64,000 bases of DNA. It comes from an uncultured Ruminococcus sp. (GTDB lineage Bacteria > Bacillota > Clostridia > Oscillospirales > Ruminococcaceae). The notes beneath the pieces were generated by a model. The model saw nothing but the letters and a program-made list of their open reading frames with translations. It did no database searches and was not told the origin of the DNA. The stretch is taken from assembly GCF_947301925.1 (NCBI RefSeq), contig NZ_CAMYUE010000006.1, positions 62,001 to 126,000 of the forward strand, given 5' to 3'. The position numbers were made by a program, and so were the translations under genes. This document shows positions 23,033 through 31,976 of the stretch, piece after piece. The first letter of the stretch is position 1. The number at the start of each line of letters is the position of its first letter.

Positions 23033-23061
23033 ACATCGCTCCCCGAGCAGAGGAGCGATGT
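23033..23061. terminator. hairpin at the left end of the element
   Basis: Arms ACATCGCTCC / GGAGCGATGT, 9-nt loop, followed by TGTACTATTT. It would stop transcription coming from the cwlD promoter into the element. Confidence 0.55.
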
Positions 23062-23101
23062 TGTACTATTTATGCGGTTATAGGTTTATTCTGAAATACA
23101 T

Positions 23102-23125
23102 AATGCTCTCAACCGGGAGCATTTT
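23102..23125 (+). terminator. second small terminator-like hairpin
   Basis: ATGCTC-TCAACCG-GGAGCAT followed by TTTCC. Confidence 0.4.
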
Positions 23126-23158
23126 CCTGTTTGTTCAGTCTCTGGCGATTTCTTCTTA

Positions 23159-23371
23159 TCATGGAGGAGCAGTACTGTAAACACGACTGCCATCAGGAAT
23201 ATTGTCCTCCCACCAGATGCCCTTGCATATCTGACGGTACATGCCACAGGCCCAGACGGCACCCCCGATCATTACTGTGCCGATGATACCCACAAGCGGT
23301 TCCGGTTTCGGATTCTTATACTCTCGCCAGTCAGCTCCTAACCAAGCAGACCGAGCGAAACTCGCTTCTAC
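23159..23371 (-). pseudogene. remnant of an unidentified small membrane protein gene
   Basis: An open minus-strand frame of about 70 codons with no start codon at its 5' end. It reads ...GADWREYKNPKPEPLVGI, then a hydrophobic stretch (IIGTVMIGGAVWACGMY), then WWEDNIPDGSRVYSTAPP and a stop. Composition looks like a coding region; the 5' end merges into the terminator at 23385-23422. Family not recognised. The 23004-23432 interval otherwise holds only the two hairpins. Confidence 0.3.
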
Positions 23372-23384
23372 AATTATAAATTAA

Positions 23385-23422
23385 AATAGCCGCTTCAGAC
23401 ATTAACGTCAGAAGCGGCTATT
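23385..23422 (-). terminator. terminator of the large LRR-dockerin gene
   Basis: AATAGCCGCTTC / GAAGCGGCTATT arms with A/T tracts, 11 bp beyond the stop at 23433. Confidence 0.85.
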
Positions 23423-23432
23423 ATTATATTTA

Positions 23433-26288
23433 TCAGTCTGCCAGTATCTTCTTGCGGAACTCTGTCACATCAAAGATATCAGCGTTTCCATCACCGTTAA
23501 GGTCAGCGGACTTGAACTGCTTTTCATTGAATGTATAAGTACCGAGGATATACCTGTTCATGAGAACAAGATCGCCTACATTGAACTGTCCGTCACCGTT
23601 GATATCGCCGTTCTTATACAGCTTGGTATCGTCTATAGCCTCAAATTTCAAGCCGTACATATTAGCGTAAGCCTCAGCGGTAGAGCCCTCATAGCCATGG
23701 ATAACAGTTTCGGCAAGCGTCCTGCCCTTGACTTCTTGAAGCTCCTCAGCATATGTTCTTGCATCTGAATACAGCTTGTGATATCTTACCTCCTGAAGTC
23801 CTACGAGACCACTGCTCCATTCATAATGGATCTTGCGCATTGTCTGATCGCCTGCACATATCTCACATTCGGGATCATAGATATAGATATCTTTAAGAAA
23901 TACAGCATTCTTGAAAGCATCATAATCTAGTACATGAGAGAAAACATCGGCTCTTACAAGGCCTGCGCTGTTCTCAGCGATCATTTCCCAGCTCATTTTT
24001 GTTACACTGCTCGGGATAGTTACATTGCCTGATGCACCGAAGCTTGCAACGCCCACAGTACCTTCCTTTATATTGATACTTCCGGGATAATTAGCCGGGC
24101 TGTGTTCCGGACCAACGAACCAACCGTCCAGATATCCCAGACCTTTTTCATATTTAACTACAGGAGTTTCGGTAAAGGCTTCACAGCCCACGTAATTCAC
24201 GCTTTCGGGTATAGTTATATTTTTAAGTGAGGTACAGCCTGAAAATGCATTATCGCTCAGGATATCGAGATTTTCCGAAAGCTTTACTGTTTCAAGCTTT
24301 CTTGATGCACTGAAAGCACATCTGCCGATGATCTCAACACTGTCCGGGAGCTCGATGCTCTCAACATTATCAAGGCTGAAGAAAGCAAAATTCTCAATTG
24401 TCTTTACGCCGTCGGGAACAACTATCTTCTTGCCCGCATATCTTGACGGAACTTTTATGAGCTTTGTCATGTCCTTGCTGTAGATTATACCGTCAACAGA
24501 TATAAGATAAGGATTATCCTCGGCTACATCGTAATAAGCGATACCGTCCTCAGCCGCATCTACAAGGCATACATATTTCTCAACAGTTGCAGGGATATGT
24601 ACTATATCGGATTTACCCTGAAATACCTTTAAATTTTTCACAGGTACATCGTTTACGGTGGCAGGGATAGTTATCTCCTTTGGCACCTCTTTGCCATATG
24701 TGACTCTGCCCGAGCTTATCTGAGCAGTAGCGTATCCGCTGCTGTATACCCAGTAATCAACGCCGTTATCCATATCCTTGACAATTTCAGGGCCGACAAG
24801 TACATTCAAAGGCTCAAAGGCATCAAATACTCTTCTGTATTTAAGTGCATATTCCTCAGCTGTAGAGCCTTCAAATCCGCGGATTATAGTATCATACTTT
24901 GCAGGATTGCCTATCTTGATAGGTGCGGAATATACCTTCTCTACAGGCTGAACTTCTGCACTTGCAGAGGTATCATCTGTATTCAGGTTTGTTTTATTGG
25001 CTTTCTCCATGTAATGCCCTATCTTGGTTATTGTCGCGCTCGACGGGGCAATATCCTCATCAAGCTCTACCAGAGAAGTGTTTATAGCCTTCAGAGTATT
25101 TGCCGCTACATTTGCAGAAGTAACGCGAGTGTGCTTTACAGTATAATCGTTTTCTTCATCTATGTCAGTTTTGCTCTCCGGAGCTTCCTTAGGTTCTCTC
25201 CAGTATGAAGGTATAGTAATTGCGTCATCCTCTATCTTACAGTCGCGGTCATTTATCCATACTTCCTTTACAGTCGGGCAGGAAATGCTTCTTGCAGGAA
25301 TAGCAGAACAGTTAAATACGACCAGTTCCAGAGGCATATAAATTCCCAAGGCAAGAAATCTGCCAATATGTCTGACTGATGCAGGAACTGTTATTACCTT
25401 AAGATTGTTTTTTTCACTGAAAAGGCCTTCGATAGTACCAACTGTATCTGCACGTATATCAGCACGTTCTATATCGTTATCTGCGCCTACAGCCCACTTG
25501 TCAACGTAGTGAATACCGTCCTCAACAACGATAGCACCGGAGTCCCTGAAAGCTTCAAAATAAATATTCTCAACAGAATCCGGTATTTTGAGATCCTTCA
25601 GAGCTTTTGTTCCAATAAATGTATCCTGATTTATCTCTTTTACACCGTCAGGGATATTTACAGAGATCAGATTGATACAGCCTGCAAAAGCACCGACGCC
25701 TATCTCTCTTACGTTATTGCTTACCTCTATCTTTGTAAGATTATGACACGCAATAAAAGCATAAGGATCTATTGTCTCTGCTTCATCGGCTATCTTTATC
25801 TCAGTTGCACTGTTTGAAGGTGGGAAAGCAATAACTGTTTTCATATCTTTGCTGTAAAGTATACCGTCAACAACTGTAAATGCTTCGTTGTCCTCGATAA
25901 CAGCTATTTCCTCGATAGTCTGCTCTGCTATATCATTCCAGTCAAAAACGCTTACATTCTTGCCTAGAGTCAGCTTTTTGATCTTGGAACAGTCCCTGAA
26001 TGCACCCCATTCTATACCTACAACAGGCGTATTGTCAATAGTCTCGGGAACTGTGAATTCCTCAATATTATGATCGCTGACATAATGAACGGCTGCATAT
26101 CCGCCTTTAAAGATATTATATGTAACGCCGTCTTCCGTCTCGCTGTACATAGCACTATCGAAATTATATTCCACAGCAGCTTCTGTTTCTGAAACTGTCT
26201 CAGCAGCCGCATTGAACGGCACAGTTGCTACAGAACTTGTGATGACAGTAAGTGCAGCAAGAATTGAAATAACCCCCTTGATTTTCAT
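23433..26288 (-). CDS. large secreted leucine-rich-repeat (BspA/LRR_5) protein with C-terminal dockerin
   Basis: A 951-residue exported protein in the mobile element. AGGAGGTAAATTATT precedes the ATG and a signal peptide covers about residues 1-29. Two LRR_5 arrays are visible (about 65-460 and 510-870), each with a beta segment, ITVPASVRHIGR/VTIPSSVTKMSW-type repeats and an ending of the form GFEGSTAEEYALKYRRVFDAF / GYEGSTAEAYANMYGLKFEAI, so the protein is an internal duplication. A dockerin is at about 885-945 (GDINGDGQFNVGDLVLMNRY, DLNGDGNADIFDVTEFRK). No enzyme domain. Predicted to be a cellulosomal or surface binding protein. AT-rich codon use compared with genes outside the element. Confidence 0.86.
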   Translation of the reverse strand: MKIKGVISILAALTVITSSVATVPFNAAAETVSETEAAVEYNFDSAMYSETEDGVTYNIFKGGYAAVHYVSDHNIEEFTVPETIDNTPVVGIEWGAFRDCSKIKKLTLGKNVSVFDWNDIAEQTIEEIAVIEDNEAFTVVDGILYSKDMKTVIAFPPSNSATEIKIADEAETIDPYAFIACHNLTKIEVSNNVREIGVGAFAGCINLISVNIPDGVKEINQDTFIGTKALKDLKIPDSVENIYFEAFRDSGAIVVEDGIHYVDKWAVGADNDIERADIRADTVGTIEGLFSEKNNLKVITVPASVRHIGRFLALGIYMPLELVVFNCSAIPARSISCPTVKEVWINDRDCKIEDDAITIPSYWREPKEAPESKTDIDEENDYTVKHTRVTSANVAANTLKAINTSLVELDEDIAPSSATITKIGHYMEKANKTNLNTDDTSASAEVQPVEKVYSAPIKIGNPAKYDTIIRGFEGSTAEEYALKYRRVFDAFEPLNVLVGPEIVKDMDNGVDYWVYSSGYATAQISSGRVTYGKEVPKEITIPATVNDVPVKNLKVFQGKSDIVHIPATVEKYVCLVDAAEDGIAYYDVAEDNPYLISVDGIIYSKDMTKLIKVPSRYAGKKIVVPDGVKTIENFAFFSLDNVESIELPDSVEIIGRCAFSASRKLETVKLSENLDILSDNAFSGCTSLKNITIPESVNYVGCEAFTETPVVKYEKGLGYLDGWFVGPEHSPANYPGSINIKEGTVGVASFGASGNVTIPSSVTKMSWEMIAENSAGLVRADVFSHVLDYDAFKNAVFLKDIYIYDPECEICAGDQTMRKIHYEWSSGLVGLQEVRYHKLYSDARTYAEELQEVKGRTLAETVIHGYEGSTAEAYANMYGLKFEAIDDTKLYKNGDINGDGQFNVGDLVLMNRYILGTYTFNEKQFKSADLNGDGNADIFDVTEFRKKILAD

Positions 26289-26751
26289 AATAATTTACCT
26301 CCTATATCAAAAATATATACAGTATATATACTACAATAAATTATATCAGTTGTGTTTCTGTATGTCAATATTTTTGCTGCGAAGCTATCCAGACTTTCTA
26401 AATGTTGCTCTTGACTTTTTTATGTTGATATTGTATTGTTGCAAATCCGATGCGCCAGATTAGTATAGTTTATTTGCGAAGGGAAGAAATAAGGAATAAT
26501 GCGAGCAGTAAGACTTATTTCTGACCAACATTGAGCAAGTCGCAGGTTCGGGTTTTGTCAACCACGCCGAAAAACAAATTGCCTGTATTGCGAATTTTTA
26601 CCGATATTCAGGTGGCTTTCTTATATTCTGAAAGCAGCTGTGATTCTGTATAAGCACTTTAATAACATAAAAAACACACAGAAAACCACACGAAATAGAG
26701 TAGTGATACAAAGCTAATAAAAGAAGCAGCTCCCGTAAGGGAGCTGCTTTC
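26289..26751. other. AT-rich intergenic region inside the element
   Basis: Contains the upstream region of the LRR-dockerin gene (ATATATACAGTATATATACT near 26310), no ORF with a ribosome binding site, and near 26536-26560 a sequence vaguely like the T-arm of a tRNA (GCAGGTTCGGGTTTTGTC). The SRAP terminator (26725-26748) is at its right edge. Confidence 0.4.
26725..26748 (-). terminator. terminator of the SRAP gene, now read through by the frameshifted frame
   Basis: AGCAGCTCCC-GTAA-GGGAGCTGCT hairpin followed on the minus strand by TCTTTTATT. The shifted reading frame translates through it. Confidence 0.75.
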
Positions 26752-27383
26752 TTATAAACTGATTTTACTTTCTCAACTATAGCACTGGGATTTCTGTCAG
26801 GACGTATCCAGTCCTTCACGTCTTCCTTATCCAGTATAAGCGGCATTAGGTCATGTATATCTCTTACAATACCGACTGCTTCTTTGGTGAGCACAGTGAA
26901 CATAGGGATCTGCATACCGCTGTGTTCCTCATATCGATATAAACCAGCGATATACGTTATATCAGAGCCTTCGGTCTGAATAGCAAACTTGACCTTTTTA
27001 GTATTCCGGTGCCCGACCATACTGCGACTGTCTTTTTCATATACAGGATATCCCCACTCATAATACCAAGAGGCAGGAATTACACATCTTCGCCTGTACC
27101 AGGAGTCTCTCCACATAGTTTTTCTGTCAGCGGTCTCTATGCGGCAGTTTGCAAGAGGCTTTGGAGTTGCTTTATGTGTAAATCCCCATGCCATAGGGAA
27201 TATAGCTATTTTTCCTTGCTTGTTCGACGCAAGAACAGGTGCTATATCTGACGGATACAAGTCACCGGACATGGATAGGCTCTTTCCAAGCTTTACTGAC
27301 ATTTCCTGAGCAAAGGGCATTTTTCTTATTTTTATGAGTACTTCGGCCATTTACTTTGGTTCTATACGCAATGACATACACAT
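26752..27383 (-). pseudogene. SRAP/YedK-family (SOS response-associated) protein gene with early stop and late frameshift
   Basis: The expected start is the ATG at 27383 after GGAGGTGA; it encodes Met-Cys, the catalytic Cys2 that SRAP proteins use to crosslink abasic sites in single-stranded DNA. After ten codons (MCMSLRIEPK) an in-frame TAA follows, directly abutting an ATG (TAAATG at 27348-27353) from which the rest is open. Family blocks are intact: NCRIETADRKTMWRDSWYRRRC, IPASWYYEWG and HDLMPLIL. Near the 3' end the frame shifts around GTAAAATCAG; one extra A would give VEKVKISL and a TAA at 26752-26754, just before the terminator. Without it, translation runs to 26598. Reinitiation would make a protein without Cys2. 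Confidence 0.75.
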
Positions 27384-27471
27384 GCAACTCACCTCCAAGC
27401 ACAACGAGATTGGAATATATGTTCTGCCACGATTATATCATATGAAGATACATTTGTCAAGATAAAAGAAG

Positions 27472-27493
27472 GACCGCCCGTTAAAGGGCGGTC
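27472..27493 (-). terminator. terminator of the LRR-dockerin gene at 27513
   Basis: GACCGCCC-GTTAAA-GGGCGGTC hairpin with AAGATAAAAGAAG before it on the plus strand (T-rich on the minus). Confidence 0.8.
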
Positions 27494-27512
27494 ATCAAAT
27501 TAGTATATTTTC

Positions 27513-28730
27513 TTAGTTCTTTTTCATATATTCTTCCATTGACATAGGAGTGTCTTTTGTAGTCGATACATACGCATAGTACGCAAGAATACTCGATGCG
27601 TCTACGGCATTGATATCTCCGTCGTGGTCAACATCTGCTGCAAGCTTTTGCTCCTCATCATATCTACTGTCCTGATTTGTTGAGGTCAGTGCATAATAAG
27701 CAAGAACTGATGAAGCATCTACTGCGTTTACATTCCCGTCAAAGTTCACATCTCCCATGTCAGAATCAACGGGTACAAAGATGCGATCATACTTATTGGC
27801 GTAAGCCTCGGCAGTAGAGCCTCTGTATCCTTTGATAATACCTGTATAGGCATAACCGGCACCGTTGGTAAAGGTCGAATTCATGTCGCTTATATCACAT
27901 TCGGGATTAAGTATGCAGACCTTTTCAAGAGAATTGCAGCTCTGAAAAGCACTCGGTTCTATTTTCTCTACCGATTCGGGTATTGTCACCGATTTCAGTG
28001 ATCTGAATCCCTCAAAAACACGGCTTTCTATTATCTTCACCGAATCAGGGATAACGACCTCTGTTACTGACCAATATCCCCAACCCTGAAAACATCTCCG
28101 ACCTATACATTCAACTCCGTCAGGTATGACAATCTTTTCCGTATCGATTCTTGCAGCAAGAAGAACACCGTTTATTACCACAAAAGGCGACTTCTCAAGC
28201 TGCTCTTCCTCCCATTTGGTGCCTGAGAAAGCCCCGCCTTCTATCTTTGTGGCTGTTGAGGAGATCGTTATTTCCGCATTACTACAGGACTTAAAAGCCT
28301 CATGTTCGACTACCGTCACAGAAGCGGGTATTACGATGGAAGTGAGAGCGCTGCATTCAGAAAACGCAACAAAGCCAATGGTTTTCAGAGTATCGGGAAG
28401 GGTAACGGACACAAGGTTCTTACAAGAATTAAAATTCTGATCTCCGACTCTTGTTATCCCTTTGCTTATAACCACCTTTTTTATAAGATCTCTTTCTTTT
28501 ACCCACGGAGTATTTTTGACAGGACCTACATCGCCCATATCTCCCTTGCCTTTGACTACCAGGGTACCGTCACTGTCCAGTTGCCAGCTGATATTCTCAC
28601 CATAGTTGCCGCTGTCAACTATGGTTGCAGCTTCAGCCGAAAGAGTTACAGGTACTCCCAGCGAAAGTGCTGTCGTTCCCAACGGTATTACAGCACATAT
28701 CAACGCTGCTACTATTCTTTTACAATTCAT
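27513..28730 (-). CDS. secreted leucine-rich-repeat protein with dockerin, element-borne paralogue of 12227-13465
   Basis: A 405-residue exported protein; GGAGGTATACT precedes the ATG, and residues 1-34 form a signal peptide. The same plan as the chromosomal protein at 12227-13465: GENISWQLDSDGTLVVKGKGDM (beta segment), LRR_5 repeats such as ITRVGDQNFNSCKNLVSVTL, the GYRGSTAEAYANKYDRIFVPV stretch and a dockerin (about 325-390; GDVNFDGNVNAVDASSVLAY and DVDHDGDINAVDASSILAY). The two dockerins are nearly identical, so the two proteins likely share a cohesin partner. It lies 14 bp after the HhH gene, in the same operon. Confidence 0.87.
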   Translation of the reverse strand: MNCKRIVAALICAVIPLGTTALSLGVPVTLSAEAATIVDSGNYGENISWQLDSDGTLVVKGKGDMGDVGPVKNTPWVKERDLIKKVVISKGITRVGDQNFNSCKNLVSVTLPDTLKTIGFVAFSECSALTSIVIPASVTVVEHEAFKSCSNAEITISSTATKIEGGAFSGTKWEEEQLEKSPFVVINGVLLAARIDTEKIVIPDGVECIGRRCFQGWGYWSVTEVVIPDSVKIIESRVFEGFRSLKSVTIPESVEKIEPSAFQSCNSLEKVCILNPECDISDMNSTFTNGAGYAYTGIIKGYRGSTAEAYANKYDRIFVPVDSDMGDVNFDGNVNAVDASSVLAYYALTSTNQDSRYDEEQKLAADVDHDGDINAVDASSILAYYAYVSTTKDTPMSMEEYMKKN

Positions 28731-28744
28731 AGTATACCTCCTGT

Positions 28745-28975
28745 CTATTCAACATCCAAGAACTTTTCTATGACAGCCATTATCTCTTCAAGGCGCTTAC
28801 CTCCGATACCTTTTATCTTGCTGAGTTCTGCCTCAAGAGCCGGGAGATCAATTGTCTTGCCCTGTTCTCCGAGAAGCTCGTCTCCATACTGGAGAATGAA
28901 CTTTGTAAGCTCCTCGCGGTTCATCTTCTTGATCTTCTTATACGTGTCTCTGTCAATAATCTCTTGATTTGCCAT
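28745..28975 (-). CDS. small helix-hairpin-helix protein
   Basis: A 76-residue predicted cytoplasmic protein (AAAGGATCTATAT before the ATG). The C-terminal half contains a helix-hairpin-helix motif, LSKIKGIGGKRLEEIMAVIE, as in non-specific DNA-binding domains; the N-terminal half is a charged helix (DTYKKIKKMNREELTKFIL). Possible DNA-binding accessory protein of the element. It precedes the LRR-dockerin gene by 14 bp, an unusual pairing of a DNA-binding-like protein and a cellulosomal protein. Family not identified with certainty. Confidence 0.65.
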   Translation of the reverse strand: MANQEIIDRDTYKKIKKMNREELTKFILQYGDELLGEQGKTIDLPALEAELSKIKGIGGKRLEEIMAVIEKFLDVE

Positions 28976-29067
28976 ATATAGATCCTTTTTTTGTTTCTTG
29001 TAACCTATTATACCATATCATTTATACCATGTAAATACATAAATCAGAACCGATATATCATTACATG

Positions 29068-29099
29068 AAAAAGCTCCGCGATATGCGGAGCTTTGTTTT
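29068..29099 (-). terminator. terminator of the sigma/anti-sigma operon
   Basis: AAAGCTCCGC-GATAT-GCGGAGCTTT with T-run on the plus side and A-run/T-run on the minus, 10 bp beyond the stop at 29110. Confidence 0.8.
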
Positions 29100-29109
29100 T
29101 AATTCAGTT

Positions 29110-30918
29110 TTATCCCCAGTAAGCTAAAAGCTTGCCGTCACAGCCGCGGATATAAAAGAACGGAACGGTGCCAGGGGTTGCTATATGATATTTTCCGTCC
29201 TCTGACGAACCTGAAAATAACGTAGGATAGAATACCCATATGTCATAGTCCTCATGATAGTTTGCTACATATATAGGATTGTCTCTGTATACTGTTATGC
29301 CATTAGGTTTTACTATATATTCTTTGTTTTGATTATCTATATATTCCTGACCTCGGAGGTTGAGCAATATCTCTTTGCCTTTTTCGATAGCGTCTTCTTC
29401 ATCGACAATTGGACCAAGTACCCTTTCAAATGGTACTATCTCAGCTTTATGGAGCATATAGTTTATTTCGTTCTTGTAATCGACCATATTTCCGTTTTCA
29501 TCCATTGCCTCGTAAGAGCCCTCATAGGAACCATCCCAACCATTATGTTCTGACATATAAAACTCTCTTACAAGCTCTTCATCAGTCTGCTCTGTTTTTA
29601 CAGGTTCATCTTCCGGTTCTTCCTCAGGAGGTGCAGTTTGTTCGGTAGTAGTAACTGTAGTCGTTTCAGCTGTAGTTGTTGTAGATGTAGTTACTGCTGT
29701 TGTGGTTGTTTTTGCCTCGATGGAATACTTATCATCGTACTTGCCGCTTGCAATGTCTTTGAGTACAGTCTCAAACTCTTTAATGTCGATATAGTAGTCT
29801 GAACAGCCTGTAGGGATATCACCGTATTCGGTCAACTCATATTCACAGAGGTTGGCAGCACCATTGCTGCTGATGTAGTATGTCAATCTGCGGGTAGTTG
29901 TGCTGCTTGTCTTATAATAGCAGGCAACAGTAAAGAGCAAATCATTGCTGTTATATTCGATAGACTTATCTTTTTGCAGCATACCAACGAAATCATCTCT
30001 GAGGAAGCACTGAAGAGCGTTGTATGAATTTTGAACATCGGAAATAAATGCTTCTGAATCGTATCTCTTACAGCGTTCTACAATACCATTCCGGAATTCG
30101 CCCTGAGTGAGATACATTTTATCTCTTTTAGAGAGATATTCGCTTGTATCGGGAACGTCACTGCTCAGGATATCCTGTATGCCATTATCAAGAGCTTCAT
30201 AATCAATATTATATACTGAGCTTTCGATGATAGGATAATTAAAGCAGTTGCCGTCAGGCTGACATTTTTTGGCTAAATAATATGATTTTCCGTTCTCTGT
30301 CACATAGACATAAAACCATACGTCACCCTTTCGCCAACTGATCGCATATCCCTTGCCATTATATCCGTCGCCTTCAAAGTTATTGAAATCAGGGATATCC
30401 ATTTCTTTGATATCGTTTCCTTCGCCCCAGGTAAAATTATTCAAGAATACAGCGAGCTTATCATATGTTTCAGATGAATAATCAGTTGAATCTTCGTCAT
30501 ATGACTCATTGAGACTACATAATCCGAAATATACCTGCTTGAAATCAACGAATGGAGCAACAGCGCCGGAATCAACTATATTATCAGACTCGGTCGATTC
30601 TGTGTAAAAAACATCTTTCTCGGCTAAAGCTGATTTATTAGCCTTATTTTTGTGGAGCAGGAAACCTGTAGCACCTAATCCCGTTACAAGTACAGCAGCG
30701 GCAGCCAATGAGCTTACTATACGCAGCGTGTTGTTCGAGGAATTTATATTATCTGTGCCGGTTACTTCCTCGGTGTATTCATCTTCATTTGTGGCTTCTG
30801 TTTTATTATTTTTTGCAGAAAAAAGTTTTTTTAACTTAGAGTTCTTCATTTTCTTTTCCTCCTCATATTGAGCTATGCGGCGGTGTACATTCTCGATCAT
30901 CTCTTCATGTCTCAACAT
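29110..30918 (-). CDS. transmembrane anti-sigma-like protein with large extracellular domain
   Basis: A 602-residue protein. The start at 30918 (MLRHEEMIENVHRRIAQYEEE) follows CGGAGGGG and overlaps the end of the sigma factor gene by 14 bp, so the two are translationally coupled. Residues about 1-65 are a charged cytoplasmic segment, one transmembrane helix follows (about 67-90, VSSLAAAAVLVTGLGATGFLL), then about 340 extracellular residues, a Thr-rich linker (TTTTAVTTSTTTTAETTTVT) and a C-terminal domain of about 130 residues. This is the plan of membrane anti-sigma factors such as RsgI-type sensors, but no known anti-sigma domain was recognised; the role is inferred from coupling and topology. 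Confidence 0.72.
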   Translation of the reverse strand: MLRHEEMIENVHRRIAQYEEEKKMKNSKLKKLFSAKNNKTEATNEDEYTEEVTGTDNINSSNNTLRIVSSLAAAAVLVTGLGATGFLLHKNKANKSALAEKDVFYTESTESDNIVDSGAVAPFVDFKQVYFGLCSLNESYDEDSTDYSSETYDKLAVFLNNFTWGEGNDIKEMDIPDFNNFEGDGYNGKGYAISWRKGDVWFYVYVTENGKSYYLAKKCQPDGNCFNYPIIESSVYNIDYEALDNGIQDILSSDVPDTSEYLSKRDKMYLTQGEFRNGIVERCKRYDSEAFISDVQNSYNALQCFLRDDFVGMLQKDKSIEYNSNDLLFTVACYYKTSSTTTRRLTYYISSNGAANLCEYELTEYGDIPTGCSDYYIDIKEFETVLKDIASGKYDDKYSIEAKTTTTAVTTSTTTTAETTTVTTTEQTAPPEEEPEDEPVKTEQTDEELVREFYMSEHNGWDGSYEGSYEAMDENGNMVDYKNEINYMLHKAEIVPFERVLGPIVDEEDAIEKGKEILLNLRGQEYIDNQNKEYIVKPNGITVYRDNPIYVANYHEDYDIWVFYPTLFSGSSEDGKYHIATPGTVPFFYIRGCDGKLLAYWG

Positions 30919-31465
30919 ATTCAAACCCCTCCGTTTCAAGCTGTGATCTGAGTGATTTACGAGCACGATATAGAATGGATTCAAGGCTGCGGAGGCTCTT
31001 TCTCATGATCCTTGCAGCTTCTTTGTTACTAAATCCTTCAAAATAAATGAGCCATAACACCTGTTGATATTTCGGATTGAGTTTTCGCATTGCCTTATGT
31101 ATCATAATCTGTTGTTCTTTCCTGATATAAGCCTCTTCAACAGCAGTTTCATCATCTATCATTTCAGGTGTATCTTCAATAGAAATACAGTTCTTCCTTG
31201 AATCTTTGCGAATATAATCTACCGCAAGATTTCTGGCGATGGTATAGAGCCATGTCTTGAACGAGCTTTTTTCCTTGAATTTCGGTTTTTTTGTGCCAAG
31301 CAGGACAAAAGTATCTTCGGCAATCTCTTCGGCTTTCTGAACATTCCCGACTATGCTTGCCAGGTAAAGTATCAGACCATCGCAGTATTCTATTATTATC
31401 TCATCTAATCCGTGTACATCACTATTGTCACGAAAACGGCGGTAGCTACTTGCACCGTTATCCAT
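30905..31465 (-). CDS. ECF-type RNA polymerase sigma factor
   Basis: A 186-residue protein; the start at 31465 follows AAAGGAG, while the upstream in-frame ATG at 31504 has no site. Sigma-2 region: YCDGLILYLASIVGNVQKAEEIAEDTFV through SSFKTWLYTIARNLAVDYIRK (about 25-90). Sigma-4 region: MRKLNPKYQQVLWLIYFEGFSNKEAARIM with the helix-turn-helix (about 125-178). No sigma-3, as expected of ECF factors. Coupled to the transmembrane partner downstream, so probably released by an outside signal. It lies in the element with dockerin genes on the same strand, which are candidate targets. Confidence 0.9.
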   Translation of the reverse strand: MDNGASSYRRFRDNSDVHGLDEIIIEYCDGLILYLASIVGNVQKAEEIAEDTFVLLGTKKPKFKEKSSFKTWLYTIARNLAVDYIRKDSRKNCISIEDTPEMIDDETAVEEAYIRKEQQIMIHKAMRKLNPKYQQVLWLIYFEGFSNKEAARIMRKSLRSLESILYRARKSLRSQLETEGFEYVET

Positions 31466-31505
31466 TGACAAACTCCTTTCCGAAAGCTTTTCCTGTGCTT
31501 TCACT

Positions 31506-31514
31506 TATTAGACG
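31506..31514 (-). promoter_or_regulatory. possible ECF -10 element upstream of the sigma factor gene
   Basis: CGTCTAATA on the minus strand, 41 bp before the sigma ATG, resembles the CGTC-containing -10 of several Firmicutes ECF promoters and would fit autoregulation. A matching -35 (TAGTTTTTTC or GTAGAAAAAG upstream) is not certain. The 31515-31823 stretch is AT-rich and holds no ORF with a ribosome binding site that I trust. Confidence 0.3.
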
Positions 31515-31823
31515 ATATGAGAAGAAAAAACTACGCGCTTTTTCTACATTTTTTAAAATATTCGTTTTATATGAAATATGCTGTATTTTTTATGGCGTTT
31601 TTGTTTATGCTGCATCTTAGTATTACAAATGACTTTTTCTCTACTGTTGTTAACAGAACTAAAATATTTCAAAGAATAACGTTTCCTCCAATCGGAGGGG
31701 ATTCTTTCTATTTATTTTATTTAAGTGTCTTTACAATTATATTATATCCTGTTGAGGTAAGAAGGTCAAGCATAACATATATAATGATCGTCTCGAATAC
31801 AATTGAAAGGCAGGTGATAAATA

Positions 31824-31943
31824 ATGGATGATAAAATATATACCAAAAGCAGCTTCAAAACGGCTGATATCGAGCGTTTGAAAAAAGCTGTCACAGAGAA
31901 GATAGAGAAGCTCGTAAACCGTCAGGTGAAGAGAACAAACTGA
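31824..31943 (+). CDS. 39-residue charged peptide directly upstream of the serine integrase
   Basis: AGGCAGGTGATAAATA precedes the ATG; the peptide starts MDDKIYTKSSFKTADIERLK and is a single basic amphipathic helix ending VKRTN. It ends 33 bp before the integrase ATG and is co-directional, so it is probably in the integrase operon. Small basic proteins beside serine integrases are often recombination directionality factors or integrase regulators, which is a hypothesis here. Too short for family assignment. Confidence 0.6.
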   Translation: MDDKIYTKSSFKTADIERLKKAVTEKIEKLVNRQVKRTN

Positions 31944-31976
31944 ACAAAAACATATTAAAACAAGGAGGTGAGGTCA

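Noticed and set aside
26536-26560. tRNA-like T-arm (GCAGGTTCGGGTTTTGTC) followed by CAACCACGCC
   Set aside because: Only a T-arm-like fragment with several wobble pairs; no D-arm, anticodon arm or acceptor partner nearby, so it is not a tRNA. It might be a relic of an earlier integration site, but that cannot be supported.
31517-31831. 104-codon ORF on the plus strand upstream of the integrase
   Set aside because: No ribosome binding site, hydrophobic low-complexity translation in an AT-rich gap, and it overlaps the start of the 39-residue ORF that does have a site.
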